From SHZI01 sp031409515 (GTDB taxonomy: Bacteria; Pseudomonadota; Gammaproteobacteria; Steroidobacterales; GCA-2729495), in NCBI GenBank assembly GCA_031409515.1, contig JANNXJ010000005.1:41602-105601 (forward strand): DNA of 64,000 nt, in the 5' to 3' direction. Positions 15,634 to 24,072 of the stretch are shown piece by piece. The translations under genes and the position numbers were made by a program. Positions within the stretch are counted from its first letter, which is position 1. Each line of letters opens with the position of its first letter. The notes under the pieces were generated by a model, which saw only the letters and a program-made list of their open reading frames with translations, ran no database searches and had not been told where the DNA came from.

Positions 15634-15667
15634 GTTTTGCGAAGCATGACTTTTACGAAGCCTTTAT

Positions 15668-17059
15668 ATGAAACCACCCTTTGACATAGCTGCCGATCTG
15701 GATACCCCGGTATCCACGTATCTGAAGCTGGCACCGCTCAAGCCCCGGTACCTGCTGGAGAGCGTCGAGGGTGGTGCCCATCTGGCCCGCTATTCGTTTC
15801 TCGGTTTCGGCGCAGCTGTTGACTTCCGGCTGGACAGTTCGGGGATGACGGTGGCCGGTGAGCGGCACGACCGACCAGCCGGGCGGGATGCGCTGCTCGC
15901 GGCGCTCCGGACCACCCTGGCCAGGGCCCCGCGCCTGGCCCCCGTGATTCCGGACCTGCCTTTCGCTGGAGGTCTGGTTGGTGTGGCCGGCTACGATCTG
16001 GTCCGCTACTTCGAGAAGCTGCCCCATCCGCCCGTCAATCCCAACAATCCTGTAGCCCCGGACGCCGCCTATCTGGCCGCTGAATCACTGCTGATATTCG
16101 ACCACCTGACCCGGCGCATCGCGCTGCTCCACGCCGGCACGGAGGCCGAGCGTACGGAACTGCGGAGCAAGGTCATCGCACTGTTGCGCGGTGCGCTGCC
16201 TCCCGCGCCGCCCAAGGGGAGTCACACGCCGGCAAACCAGAGTTTCAGTGGCGACGAGTTCAAGCGGGCCGTGGCGGCCAGCAAGGCGTACATCACCACG
16301 GGTGATGTTTATCAGCTGGTGCTCTCGGTGCAGTTCACCGGCCGGCACACGCTCTCGCCGTTCGAGACCTACCGGGCCCTCCGGCTGCTCAATCCGTCGC
16401 CCTATATGTTCTTCGTGGATCTGGGCGATATCCAGGTGGCCGGGTCGTCCCCCGAGGCACTGGTGAAGCTGCGCCGCGGGCACGCTTCGCTCCGGCCCAT
16501 CGCCGGGACGCGGCCCCGGGGCGCCACGCCGGAGCAGGATGTTGGTCATGAGAAGTCACTGCTCGCTGACGAGAAGGAAAACGCGGAGCACGTCATGCTG
16601 GTCGATCTGGCCCGTAACGATCTGGGTCGCGTGGCGTCGGCCGGTTCGGTTTACGTGGAGCCCTATCGCTGCATCGAGCGCTACAGCCACGTCATGCACA
16701 TTGTGAGTGGCGTGCAGGGCGAGCTCGCCGTGGGCAAGGACGCCTTCGACCTGTTCGCCGCCGCTTTTCCGGCAGGCACGCTCGTCGGGGCACCAAAGGT
16801 CCGGGCCATGGAACTGATCGATGAACTCGAAACCGTGCGGCGGGGGCTCTATGCGGGCACCGTGGGCTACTTCGGCAGCAACGGTGACATGGACCAGGCC
16901 ATCGCGATCCGCACCCTCATCTTCCGGGGCGAGACCTACCAGTACCAGGCCGGCGCCGGCATCGTCGCCGACAGCGTCCCCGAGGCAGAGTATCAGGAGG
17001 TACTGGCCAAGAGCGCCATCCTGCTCAAAGCCCTCGCCATGGCGGAGAAGGGCCTGTGA
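15668..17059 (+). CDS. trpE: Anthranilate synthase component I
   Basis: Chorismate-using subunit of anthranilate synthase, first committed step to tryptophan. The 463-residue protein has the Trp feedback-site motif YLLESVEGG near residue 28, and the chorismate-binding core with PIAGTRPRG, DEKENAEHVMLVDLARNDLG, FPAGTLVGAPK and the C-terminal QAGAGIVADS. It is the first structural gene after the attenuator and is coupled to trpG by a GTGA overlap. The sequence fits TrpE better than PabB because of the LLES motif and operon context. Confidence 0.96.
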   Translation: MKPPFDIAADLDTPVSTYLKLAPLKPRYLLESVEGGAHLARYSFLGFGAAVDFRLDSSGMTVAGERHDRPAGRDALLAALRTTLARAPRLAPVIPDLPFAGGLVGVAGYDLVRYFEKLPHPPVNPNNPVAPDAAYLAAESLLIFDHLTRRIALLHAGTEAERTELRSKVIALLRGALPPAPPKGSHTPANQSFSGDEFKRAVAASKAYITTGDVYQLVLSVQFTGRHTLSPFETYRALRLLNPSPYMFFVDLGDIQVAGSSPEALVKLRRGHASLRPIAGTRPRGATPEQDVGHEKSLLADEKENAEHVMLVDLARNDLGRVASAGSVYVEPYRCIERYSHVMHIVSGVQGELAVGKDAFDLFAAAFPAGTLVGAPKVRAMELIDELETVRRGLYAGTVGYFGSNGDMDQAIAIRTLIFRGETYQYQAGAGIVADSVPEAEYQEVLAKSAILLKALAMAEKGL

Positions 17060-17664
17060 GCGCCCAGCGACCGCAACTGCTGCTGATCGACAACTACGAT
17101 TCCTTCACCTACAACCTGGTGCAGGCCTTTCTCGTGCTCGGCGCGGACGTGCAGGTGTACCGGAATGACGAACTGACGGTGCCCGAGGCCCTCGCACTAA
17201 AGCCTACCCACCTGTGCATCTCGCCCGGACCGGGCCGCCCGGACGACGCCGGCGTCTCCCTGCAGATGCTGGCCGCCTTCGAGCGCCGCGTGCCAATTCT
17301 GGGCGTGTGTCTTGGCCATCAGTCCCTGGTGCAGCACTTCGGTGGCCGGATCGTCTCCGCCGACCGCCTGATGCATGGCAAGACCTCGATGATCGACCAC
17401 GACGGGCGCACGATTTACGCCGGCTTGAGCCAGCCCTTCCAGGCTGGTCGTTACCATTCCCTGGCCGCCGAGGCTGCCAGCCTGCCGGCCGTGCTGGAAA
17501 TCACGGCCCGCAGTGAGCGGGGCGAGATCATGGGTGTTCGGCACCGGGAGTTGCCCCTCGAGGGCGTGCAGTTTCATCCTGAGAGTGTGCTGACCCCGGA
17601 AGGTAACCGGCTGCTGGGCAATTTTCTGGGCTCGTTGGCAGGCATGCCCTCGAAGGCCTCCTGA
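17056..17664 (+). CDS. trpG: Anthranilate synthase component II (glutamine amidotransferase)
   Basis: Glutaminase subunit that delivers ammonia to TrpE. The 202-residue class I amidotransferase has LLIDNYDSFTYNL, the oxyanion motif SPGPGRPDDAG, the nucleophile Cys in GVCLGHQ and the His-Glu pair in FHPES. In gammaproteobacteria the same subunit often also serves PabB in folate synthesis. The GTG start overlaps the trpE stop. Confidence 0.95.
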   Translation: MSAQRPQLLLIDNYDSFTYNLVQAFLVLGADVQVYRNDELTVPEALALKPTHLCISPGPGRPDDAGVSLQMLAAFERRVPILGVCLGHQSLVQHFGGRIVSADRLMHGKTSMIDHDGRTIYAGLSQPFQAGRYHSLAAEAASLPAVLEITARSERGEIMGVRHRELPLEGVQFHPESVLTPEGNRLLGNFLGSLAGMPSKAS

Positions 17665-17669
17665 TCCCG

Positions 17670-18689
17670 ATGGGCGGAATCACCACTACTCTTGAGCACC
17701 TGCTGGCGCGGATCGACCTGTCCGAGGCCGATGCAGCGGATTTACTGCGCGCACTGACGGACGAGAACCTGCCACCGGCAATGGCCGCTGCCCTGCTGGT
17801 CGCGCTGCGGGCCAAGGGGGAGACCGCGGCGGAAGTCCGGGGCTTCGCCACCGCCATGCGCGGTCTGGGCCGGCGCTTCGACCTGCCAACCGGGCTCCCC
17901 GCTGCCGACATCGTGGGCACCGGTGGCGACGGGTCGGGCAGCCTGAATCTCTCCACCGGTGCGGCGCTGCTCGCAGCGGCTTGCGGGTTGCCGATCGTCA
18001 AGCACGGCAACCGGTCCGTCTCATCGAAGTCGGGCAGTGCCGACGTGCTCGAAGCCCTCGGTATCCGCCTGCCGGCAGACCCGGCCGCCGCCCGCGCTCT
18101 CTTCGACGCCACTAACTTCACGTTTCTGTTCGCGCCGAACTTTCACCCTGCGATGAAAGCCATCGCGCCCGTGCGCCGGGCACTCGGGGTGCGGACGGTC
18201 TTCAACATCCTGGGTCCGCTGACGAATCCGGCGGCACCGCCCTTCGGCCTGATTGGCGCCTTCGATGTGCCCACGGCCCGGCTCCTGGCCAACACGCTGG
18301 CGGGGATGCCGATCCAGCGCTGTTTCGTCGTGCATGGCGAGCCGGGGTGGGACGAGGCGACGCCGGTTGGGCCCTTCACCCTCTTCGAGGTGCGGCCGGG
18401 CAGCGTCCGCCGGCAGCGGCGCGACCCGGCGCATTACGGTCTGCCCCGTTGCACGCCGGAGGATCTGGCCGGTGGGGACGCCGCAGAAAATGCGCGGGCC
18501 ATCGAGGCCGTGCTGACCGGCCGGGATACGGGGCCCCACCGGGACGCGCTCGTGCTGGGCGCCGGCCTTGCCCTGGATCTGACGGGCCGGGCCCGCGGGC
18601 TCCGCCGTGGGATCGAACTGGCCCGCCGGACCCTCGCGAGCGGCGGCGGCACAGCGCTGCTTGAACGTCTGCGGGGCCTTAAGTCATGA
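17670..18689 (+). CDS. trpD: Anthranilate phosphoribosyltransferase
   Basis: Transfers phosphoribose from PRPP to anthranilate. The 339-residue protein shows the PRPP-binding GTGGDGSGSLNLST motif, KHGNRSVSSKSGSADVLEALG, and the anthranilate-site region FLFAPNFHPAMK and RRALGVRTVFNILGPLTNP. It is a stand-alone TrpD, not fused to TrpG. The gene starts six bases after trpG and overlaps trpC by ATGA. Confidence 0.96.
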   Translation: MGGITTTLEHLLARIDLSEADAADLLRALTDENLPPAMAAALLVALRAKGETAAEVRGFATAMRGLGRRFDLPTGLPAADIVGTGGDGSGSLNLSTGAALLAAACGLPIVKHGNRSVSSKSGSADVLEALGIRLPADPAAARALFDATNFTFLFAPNFHPAMKAIAPVRRALGVRTVFNILGPLTNPAAPPFGLIGAFDVPTARLLANTLAGMPIQRCFVVHGEPGWDEATPVGPFTLFEVRPGSVRRQRRDPAHYGLPRCTPEDLAGGDAAENARAIEAVLTGRDTGPHRDALVLGAGLALDLTGRARGLRRGIELARRTLASGGGTALLERLRGLKS

Positions 18690-19570
18690 GCAGCCGGGAG
18701 CCGAACTTTCTCGCGCGCATGGCGGCCAGTAGTCGCCTCCGGTCGGACGCTGCGGAAGCGCGCCGGCCCGCTGGCCCGCTGGCTGAGCGTGTGGGGCGAC
18801 TACCACCCCCGCCTGCACTCAGCCTTTCCCCCCAGGGTTTCGACCTGATCGCCGAAGTGAAACGCCGGTCGCCGTCCGCCGGCAGTCTCGCGTCGGGTGC
18901 CCTGCAGATCGCGGCCCAGGCCCGCAACTACGTGCGGGGTGGCGCTGCCGCGCTGTCCGTGCTGACCGAGCCTGCCGAATTTGCCGGCGACCTCGCCCAC
19001 CTGAAAGAGGTGGCAGCGGCTGCTGCCCCCGTGCCGGCCATGCGCAAGGACTTTCTGGTCTCGCCCTACCAGCTGCTTGAGGCCCGCGCGGCCGGCGCCG
19101 GTGGCGTGCTGCTTATCGCTGCCATCTTCGACGACCGGGAGTTGCGCGCGATGCTCCGGGCCACCCACCAGCTGGGCCTGTTTGCCCTGGTCGAGGTGTT
19201 CGATCAGGCCGATCTGGAGCGCACCGTGCCCGCCATTCGCGCTGCGGGTCCCGCCGTTGATGACGGGCGCTGCCGCACGCTGCTGGGCGTGAACTGCCGG
19301 GATTTGCGCACGCTGCAGGTGGACTTCGGGCGCTTTGCGGACCTCGCGCCCCACCTGCCCCGGGGCGTGCCCGCGGTGGCCGAGAGTGGCGTGGAGTCAG
19401 CAGGGCAGGCCGCGCGAGTGGCGGGCCTGGGCTATGACGTCGCTCTCGTCGGCACGGCCCTCATGCGGGCGTCGGACCCGGGGCGCCTGGCGACTGAACT
19501 GCTCGAAGCGGGCCGTGCCTCGGCCTTCGAGTCCCGCCGCACATCGGCCCCACATTGGGCACAACCGTGA
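18686..19570 (+). CDS. trpC: Indole-3-glycerol phosphate synthase
   Basis: Closes the indole ring from CdRP. The 294-residue TIM-barrel has the catalytic Lys in LIAEVKRRSPSAG, PAMRKDFLVSPYQL, the Asn motif GVNCRDLRTLQVD, the Glu in AVAESGV and the phosphate site VALVGTALMR. It is monofunctional, unlike the TrpC-TrpF fusion of E. coli, and trpF follows as a separate gene coupled by a GTGA overlap. Confidence 0.95.
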   Translation: MSSREPNFLARMAASSRLRSDAAEARRPAGPLAERVGRLPPPPALSLSPQGFDLIAEVKRRSPSAGSLASGALQIAAQARNYVRGGAAALSVLTEPAEFAGDLAHLKEVAAAAAPVPAMRKDFLVSPYQLLEARAAGAGGVLLIAAIFDDRELRAMLRATHQLGLFALVEVFDQADLERTVPAIRAAGPAVDDGRCRTLLGVNCRDLRTLQVDFGRFADLAPHLPRGVPAVAESGVESAGQAARVAGLGYDVALVGTALMRASDPGRLATELLEAGRASAFESRRTSAPHWAQP

Positions 19571-20173
19571 GGGTCTTTGTGAAGATCTGTGGTCTCTCGA
19601 CCCCCCGCGCCGTTGCAGCGGCCGTGAGTGCGGGTGCGGATGCCATCGGTTTTGTCTTTGCTGAATCTCCGCGGCAGGTCACGCCGAAACGTGCCAGAGA
19701 GCTCTGCGCTGCCGTGTCGCCCGTGATCATTCGCGTGGCTGTCATGCGTCACCCGGCAGCGGCGGACTGGCAGGGAGTGGCTGAGGAGTTCGAGCCGGAC
19801 TGGCTGCAGACGGATGCGGAAGATTTCGGCGGGCTGGACGTGCCCGAGAGATTTGGCCGACTATCGGTGTATCGCGACACGCCGTCGCTGGACACCAGGG
19901 CAGTGCCGACCGACGAACCCGTGCTCTTCGAGGCCCCGGCCAGCGGGGCGGGTGCCCGGGCTGACTGGCAGCGGGCGGCGTCCCTGGCCACCGGCCGGCA
20001 ACTAATCCTGGCCGGCGGGCTGACCCCGGACAATGTGGGTGAAGCCATTTCCACCGTCCGGCCCTGGGGCGTGGACGTGAGCAGCGGCGTTGAAGCGAAG
20101 CGCGGCGTGAAGGACCTGGGGCGGATTGCCGCCTTCCTTCAGGCGGTGCGGGAAGCAGAACAGGCACATCTCC

Positions 20174-20184
<11 letters not shown>
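19567..20184 (+). CDS. trpF: Phosphoribosylanthranilate isomerase
   Basis: Amadori rearrangement of PRA to CdRP. The protein (205 residues) begins VKICGLSTP with the catalytic Cys, and shows GFVFAESPRQV, the LAGGLTPDNV motif and VDVSSGVE at the phosphate site. I chose the GTG at 19567 because it forms the same GTGA overlap with the trpC stop seen elsewhere in the operon; a TTG at 19555 is possible. The substrate-loop region is a little divergent but the key residues are intact. Confidence 0.93.
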
Positions 20185-21438
<1,254 letters not shown>

Positions 21439-21442
<4 letters not shown>

Positions 21443-22224
21443 ACCCTCCCCAGCCAATCCGGGCGCGGGACAAGATCACCGCCGCCATTCGCAAGACCAC
21501 CGCGGCCGGCGGCACAGCGTTGGTGCCCTACATTACGGCCGGCTATCCACAGAAGGACCGCTTCATTGCCACCCTCAAAGCCATCGCCCGGGAGGCAGAC
21601 GTGGTGGAAGTGGGCGTGCCCTTCAGCGACCCGATGGCCGACGGGGTCACGATTCAGCGGGCGAGCCACACGGCGATTGCGGCGGGCGTGAACTTGCGCT
21701 GGATACTCCGGGAGCTGACGGCGGCGGGGCCCTTCGCGGCTCCCATCGTGCTGATGAGCTACCTGAACCCGCTGTTGAATCTGGGCTACAAGGAGCTGGC
21801 AGCTGCCTCAGTGCCTGCCGGGGTGTGCGGCTTCATTGTTCCCGACCTGCCCATCGAGGAGAGCGCGGATCTCGCCGCCGCACTGGACAACCAGGGCCTT
21901 GCGCTGATCCAGCTGGTGACGCCCGCGACGCCGGCCGGGCGCCTGAAAAGACTGTGTGCCGCCAGCCAGGGTTTCGTTTACGCCGTCACCGTGACCGGCA
22001 TTACAGGCGGTGCGAAAGAACTGCCTGCCGAAGTGACGGGCTATCTCGATCGCGTGCGGGCCCTGGCCACCTTGCCCGTGTGCGCCGGCTTCGGCGTGCG
22101 CCGGGCGGAGCAGGTGCGCAATCTCGCCCCCCACACAGACGGCGTCGTGGTCGGCTCGGCGCTGGTCGAGCAGCTGGAAAGCGGTGGTGACCCGGTGGTC
22201 TTCCTGAAGGCGCTGCGCGCCTAG
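21439..22224 (+). CDS. trpA: Tryptophan synthase alpha chain
   Basis: Cleaves indole-3-glycerol phosphate and channels indole to TrpB. The 261-residue TIM barrel has the catalytic Glu in VVEVGVPFSDP and the Asp in ADGVTIQRAS, then FIVPDLPIEE, TPATPAGRL and the phosphate site GFGVRR with VVGSALVE. It is the last gene of the trp operon; no clear terminator follows. The next reading frame starts nine bases later. Confidence 0.95.
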
Positions 22225-22233
22225 CGGGCCTCT

Positions 22234-22503
22234 GTGATTCCATTTCAGAACAGCCAACTGCGAGTGGTTGGCCGCGAAGACTTTATCGCCATCAAACTCT
22301 TTGCGCACGGTCCGCAGGACCGTATCGATGCCGAGCAGGCGCTGCTGGCGCTGGCCCGCCGCGGTTGTGCGGTGCGAGAAAGTGGCAGTCTGGGGGAGAT
22401 TCAGGGCCCGGCTAACGACGGCTGGCGTCTGTACCTGATTGACGACGAGGGCGCCGACGCCGGGACACTCAGCGGCTGGGCGCGGACCGTGGTCTCACAG
22501 TAG
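22234..22503 (+). pseudogene. Small reading frame, probably joined gene fragments
   Basis: An 89-residue frame with a GTG start nine bases after trpA. The first half (LRVVGREDFIAIKLFAHGPQDRIDAEQ) resembles the C-terminal helix region of nucleotidyltransferase proteins (AbiEii-like or DUF6036 type). The last third (GWRLYLIDDEGADAGTLSGW) resembles the end of P/Homo B-type beta domains. Neither half is a whole domain, so I read it as a relic of two genes. It could be a small real protein, but I see no independent support. Confidence 0.4.
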
Positions 22504-22561
22504 ATTTCCGGCGAACCTGGACGACTTATACTCGGCGCTCCCAACCCGGGGATATAGCCGT

Positions 22562-23134
22562 ATGAACCTGGAGCAGTGGTCCTTTCTCGCCGAGATCGTC
22601 TCCTCGGTCGCGGTAGTCCTCTCGCTGTGCTTTCTCGCCTTCGAGTTCCGGGTCTACACCCGGCGGGCGCGGGAGGATGCCATGGATGTGGTCACCTCCC
22701 ACCGGCACGGGCTGCTCGCCAGGCTGGCCGAGGATGGCGAGCTGGCCAGCATCGTGTGGAGGGGTTGCGCCGGAACGCCCCGCCTCGCGGCCCACGAGTG
22801 GGCGCGCTTCAGCTTCTATATGTACACCCTGGTTCTCGAATACGAGCGGACCTGGCTCAAGTCCAGAGCGGGAACTCTCGACGAGCACGTGATGGCCGCC
22901 TGGGATGAGGCCCTCGCGTGGTGGATCAGGTTCCCCGGCGTGCGCGCCTGGTGGCGCGGTGCTCCGCCCGGTTACCACGCCGACTTCAGGATCTACGTCG
23001 AGGCTGCACTGGGCAAGGTCGCCGCTGACCCGGTTACTGCTGCGGCCGTAGCCGAGGCGTTCCGCGCGGCGGAAGGCCGCGCCGAGCGCCATCGGGCGAT
23101 GAGCTGGGCGCAGCGGCGGTCGCGGGTGCGCTGA
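22562..23134 (+). CDS. Membrane-anchored protein of unknown function with IS91-derived tail
   Basis: A 190-residue protein with an N-terminal membrane helix (about residues 8-28) followed by a charged segment and a mostly helical, Trp-rich cytoplasmic region (WARFSFYMYTLVLEYERTW). It resembles short membrane proteins of the DUF6082 kind, but I am not certain. The last ~18 residues (AERHRAMSWAQRRSRVR) match the conserved C-terminal part of IS91-family transposases, so the original 3' end has been replaced by an element fragment. The ATG at 22562 is preceded by a possible promoter ACTTATACT. Confidence 0.6.
   Translation: MNLEQWSFLAEIVSSVAVVLSLCFLAFEFRVYTRRAREDAMDVVTSHRHGLLARLAEDGELASIVWRGCAGTPRLAAHEWARFSFYMYTLVLEYERTWLKSRAGTLDEHVMAAWDEALAWWIRFPGVRAWWRGAPPGYHADFRIYVEAALGKVAADPVTAAAVAEAFRAAEGRAERHRAMSWAQRRSRVR
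23081..23134 (+). mobile_element. IS91-family transposase C-terminal remnant 1
   Basis: In frame this encodes AERHRAMSWAQRRSRV, the conserved block before the zinc-binding segment of IS91-family transposases. Homology to the copy at 46645 stops at about 23127, where a 41-base repeat begins. Only about 18 codons remain. Confidence 0.75.
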
Positions 23135-23188
23135 CATCGCCTGCTCGGGGCGGGCTGGCTACCAACAGGTACTTTGAATCGCCTATCC
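23125..23188. repeat. Dispersed repeat X, longest copy
   Basis: The first 41 bases (23125-23165) recur exactly at 26612-26652. The last part (23151-23188, GGCTGGCTACCA then AGGTACTTTGAATCGCCTAT and CC) recurs with one mismatch at 37507-37542, and the AGGTACTTTG core recurs at 38771. The repeat starts exactly where the IS91 remnant ends, so it may be an element terminus or a preferred junction. Confidence 0.7.
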
Positions 23189-23323
23189 ACCGGACCGACA
23201 CGCCCGCCTCGCGCCTCCCGCCTCCCGGGCCTGGGTGTACTCCAGCGCTTTCGGCATGAAATCGAGGGAGGTGACGTCCCAGCCCTTCTTCGCGAGAAAG
23301 GTGTTTTTTTCGTGGGTGGTCAT
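23183..23323 (-). pseudogene. SAM-dependent methyltransferase fragment
   Basis: A 46-codon frame on the minus strand contains FLAKKGWDVTSLDFMPKALE, typical of the SAM-binding strand and helix of small class I methyltransferases (TehB/thiopurine type). Both the N-terminal SAM motif and the rest of the enzyme are missing, and the frame ends in the repeat X sequence. It is a broken gene cut at the IS91-associated junction. Confidence 0.6.
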
Positions 23324-23373
23324 GGCGGTGATCCGGTGACGAGGAACTTCGATCCTCGCCCAAACCAGAGCCG

Positions 23374-24072
23374 CTAGAAGCCGTATCCCAGTTCGAATCC
23401 GGCGTATATGCCATCGCTGTCGCTGTCGCTGTCGCGACGATAACCCGCCTTCAGCCCCACGGACCAGGGCCGGGACTCGGGTTTCAGGATCAGCACGAGG
23501 CCCAGCGCCCGGGACCGGCTTTCATCGTTGCCCCCGACCACCACCTCGCCACCGAGAGACTTTTCCGGCGACAGGTCGTGCAGCAGCCTGCCACGCAGCC
23601 ACCAGCCGCGCTCCGCGCTGGTAACGGACGCGATCCCGTTCCCACGCCAGCCGGGAGCAAGTTCCTGCTCGCCCTGGACGTCCAGCTTGAGGCCGGTCTG
23701 GCCGCCGCGCGCCTTCGCGGAAGGATCATCGGGACTCAGGTCGGTATCAGTGTGACGCAGGCCGAGGTAGGCAGACGCCCACCCTCCCGGTAGCGGGGTG
23801 CCGTAGCCCAGCGCCGCCTCTACGCCGTAGGCCCTGGCCTTGGTCAACGGGCCCGTGCCGCTGCCGTACTCGTAGCCGTAGGCGTCAAACCAGTAGCGCT
23901 GGAGCCAGCCCCGGCCCCCTGCGCGCCCGGGAGCTGGCAGCACGGCTCCCAGGTAACTGTAGTAGGCCCCCTCGCTGGCTTCCGCCCCGGCGAGTGCAAG
24001 ACGTTCCCCTGCGGCCGCGAACGCGGGCAGCAGCAGGATGCCCAGTGCCAGCCCGATGCCGTGACGCTTCAT
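23374..24072 (-). CDS. bcsS: BcsS-like outer-membrane protein
   Basis: A 232-residue exported protein with a signal peptide (MKRHGIGLALGILLLPAFAAAG) and alternating beta strands ending in an aromatic residue (ELGYGF), as in outer-membrane barrels. YSYLGAVLPAPG, QRYWFDAYGYEY and GVEAALGYG match the cellulose biosynthesis protein BcsS family, whose role is not well defined. Its ATG overlaps the stop of the upstream synthase-like gene (ATGA), so the two are made together. No bcsB, bcsC or bcsZ gene is in the window. Confidence 0.8.
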   Translation of the reverse strand: MKRHGIGLALGILLLPAFAAAGERLALAGAEASEGAYYSYLGAVLPAPGRAGGRGWLQRYWFDAYGYEYGSGTGPLTKARAYGVEAALGYGTPLPGGWASAYLGLRHTDTDLSPDDPSAKARGGQTGLKLDVQGEQELAPGWRGNGIASVTSAERGWWLRGRLLHDLSPEKSLGGEVVVGGNDESRSRALGLVLILKPESRPWSVGLKAGYRRDSDSDSDGIYAGFELGYGF

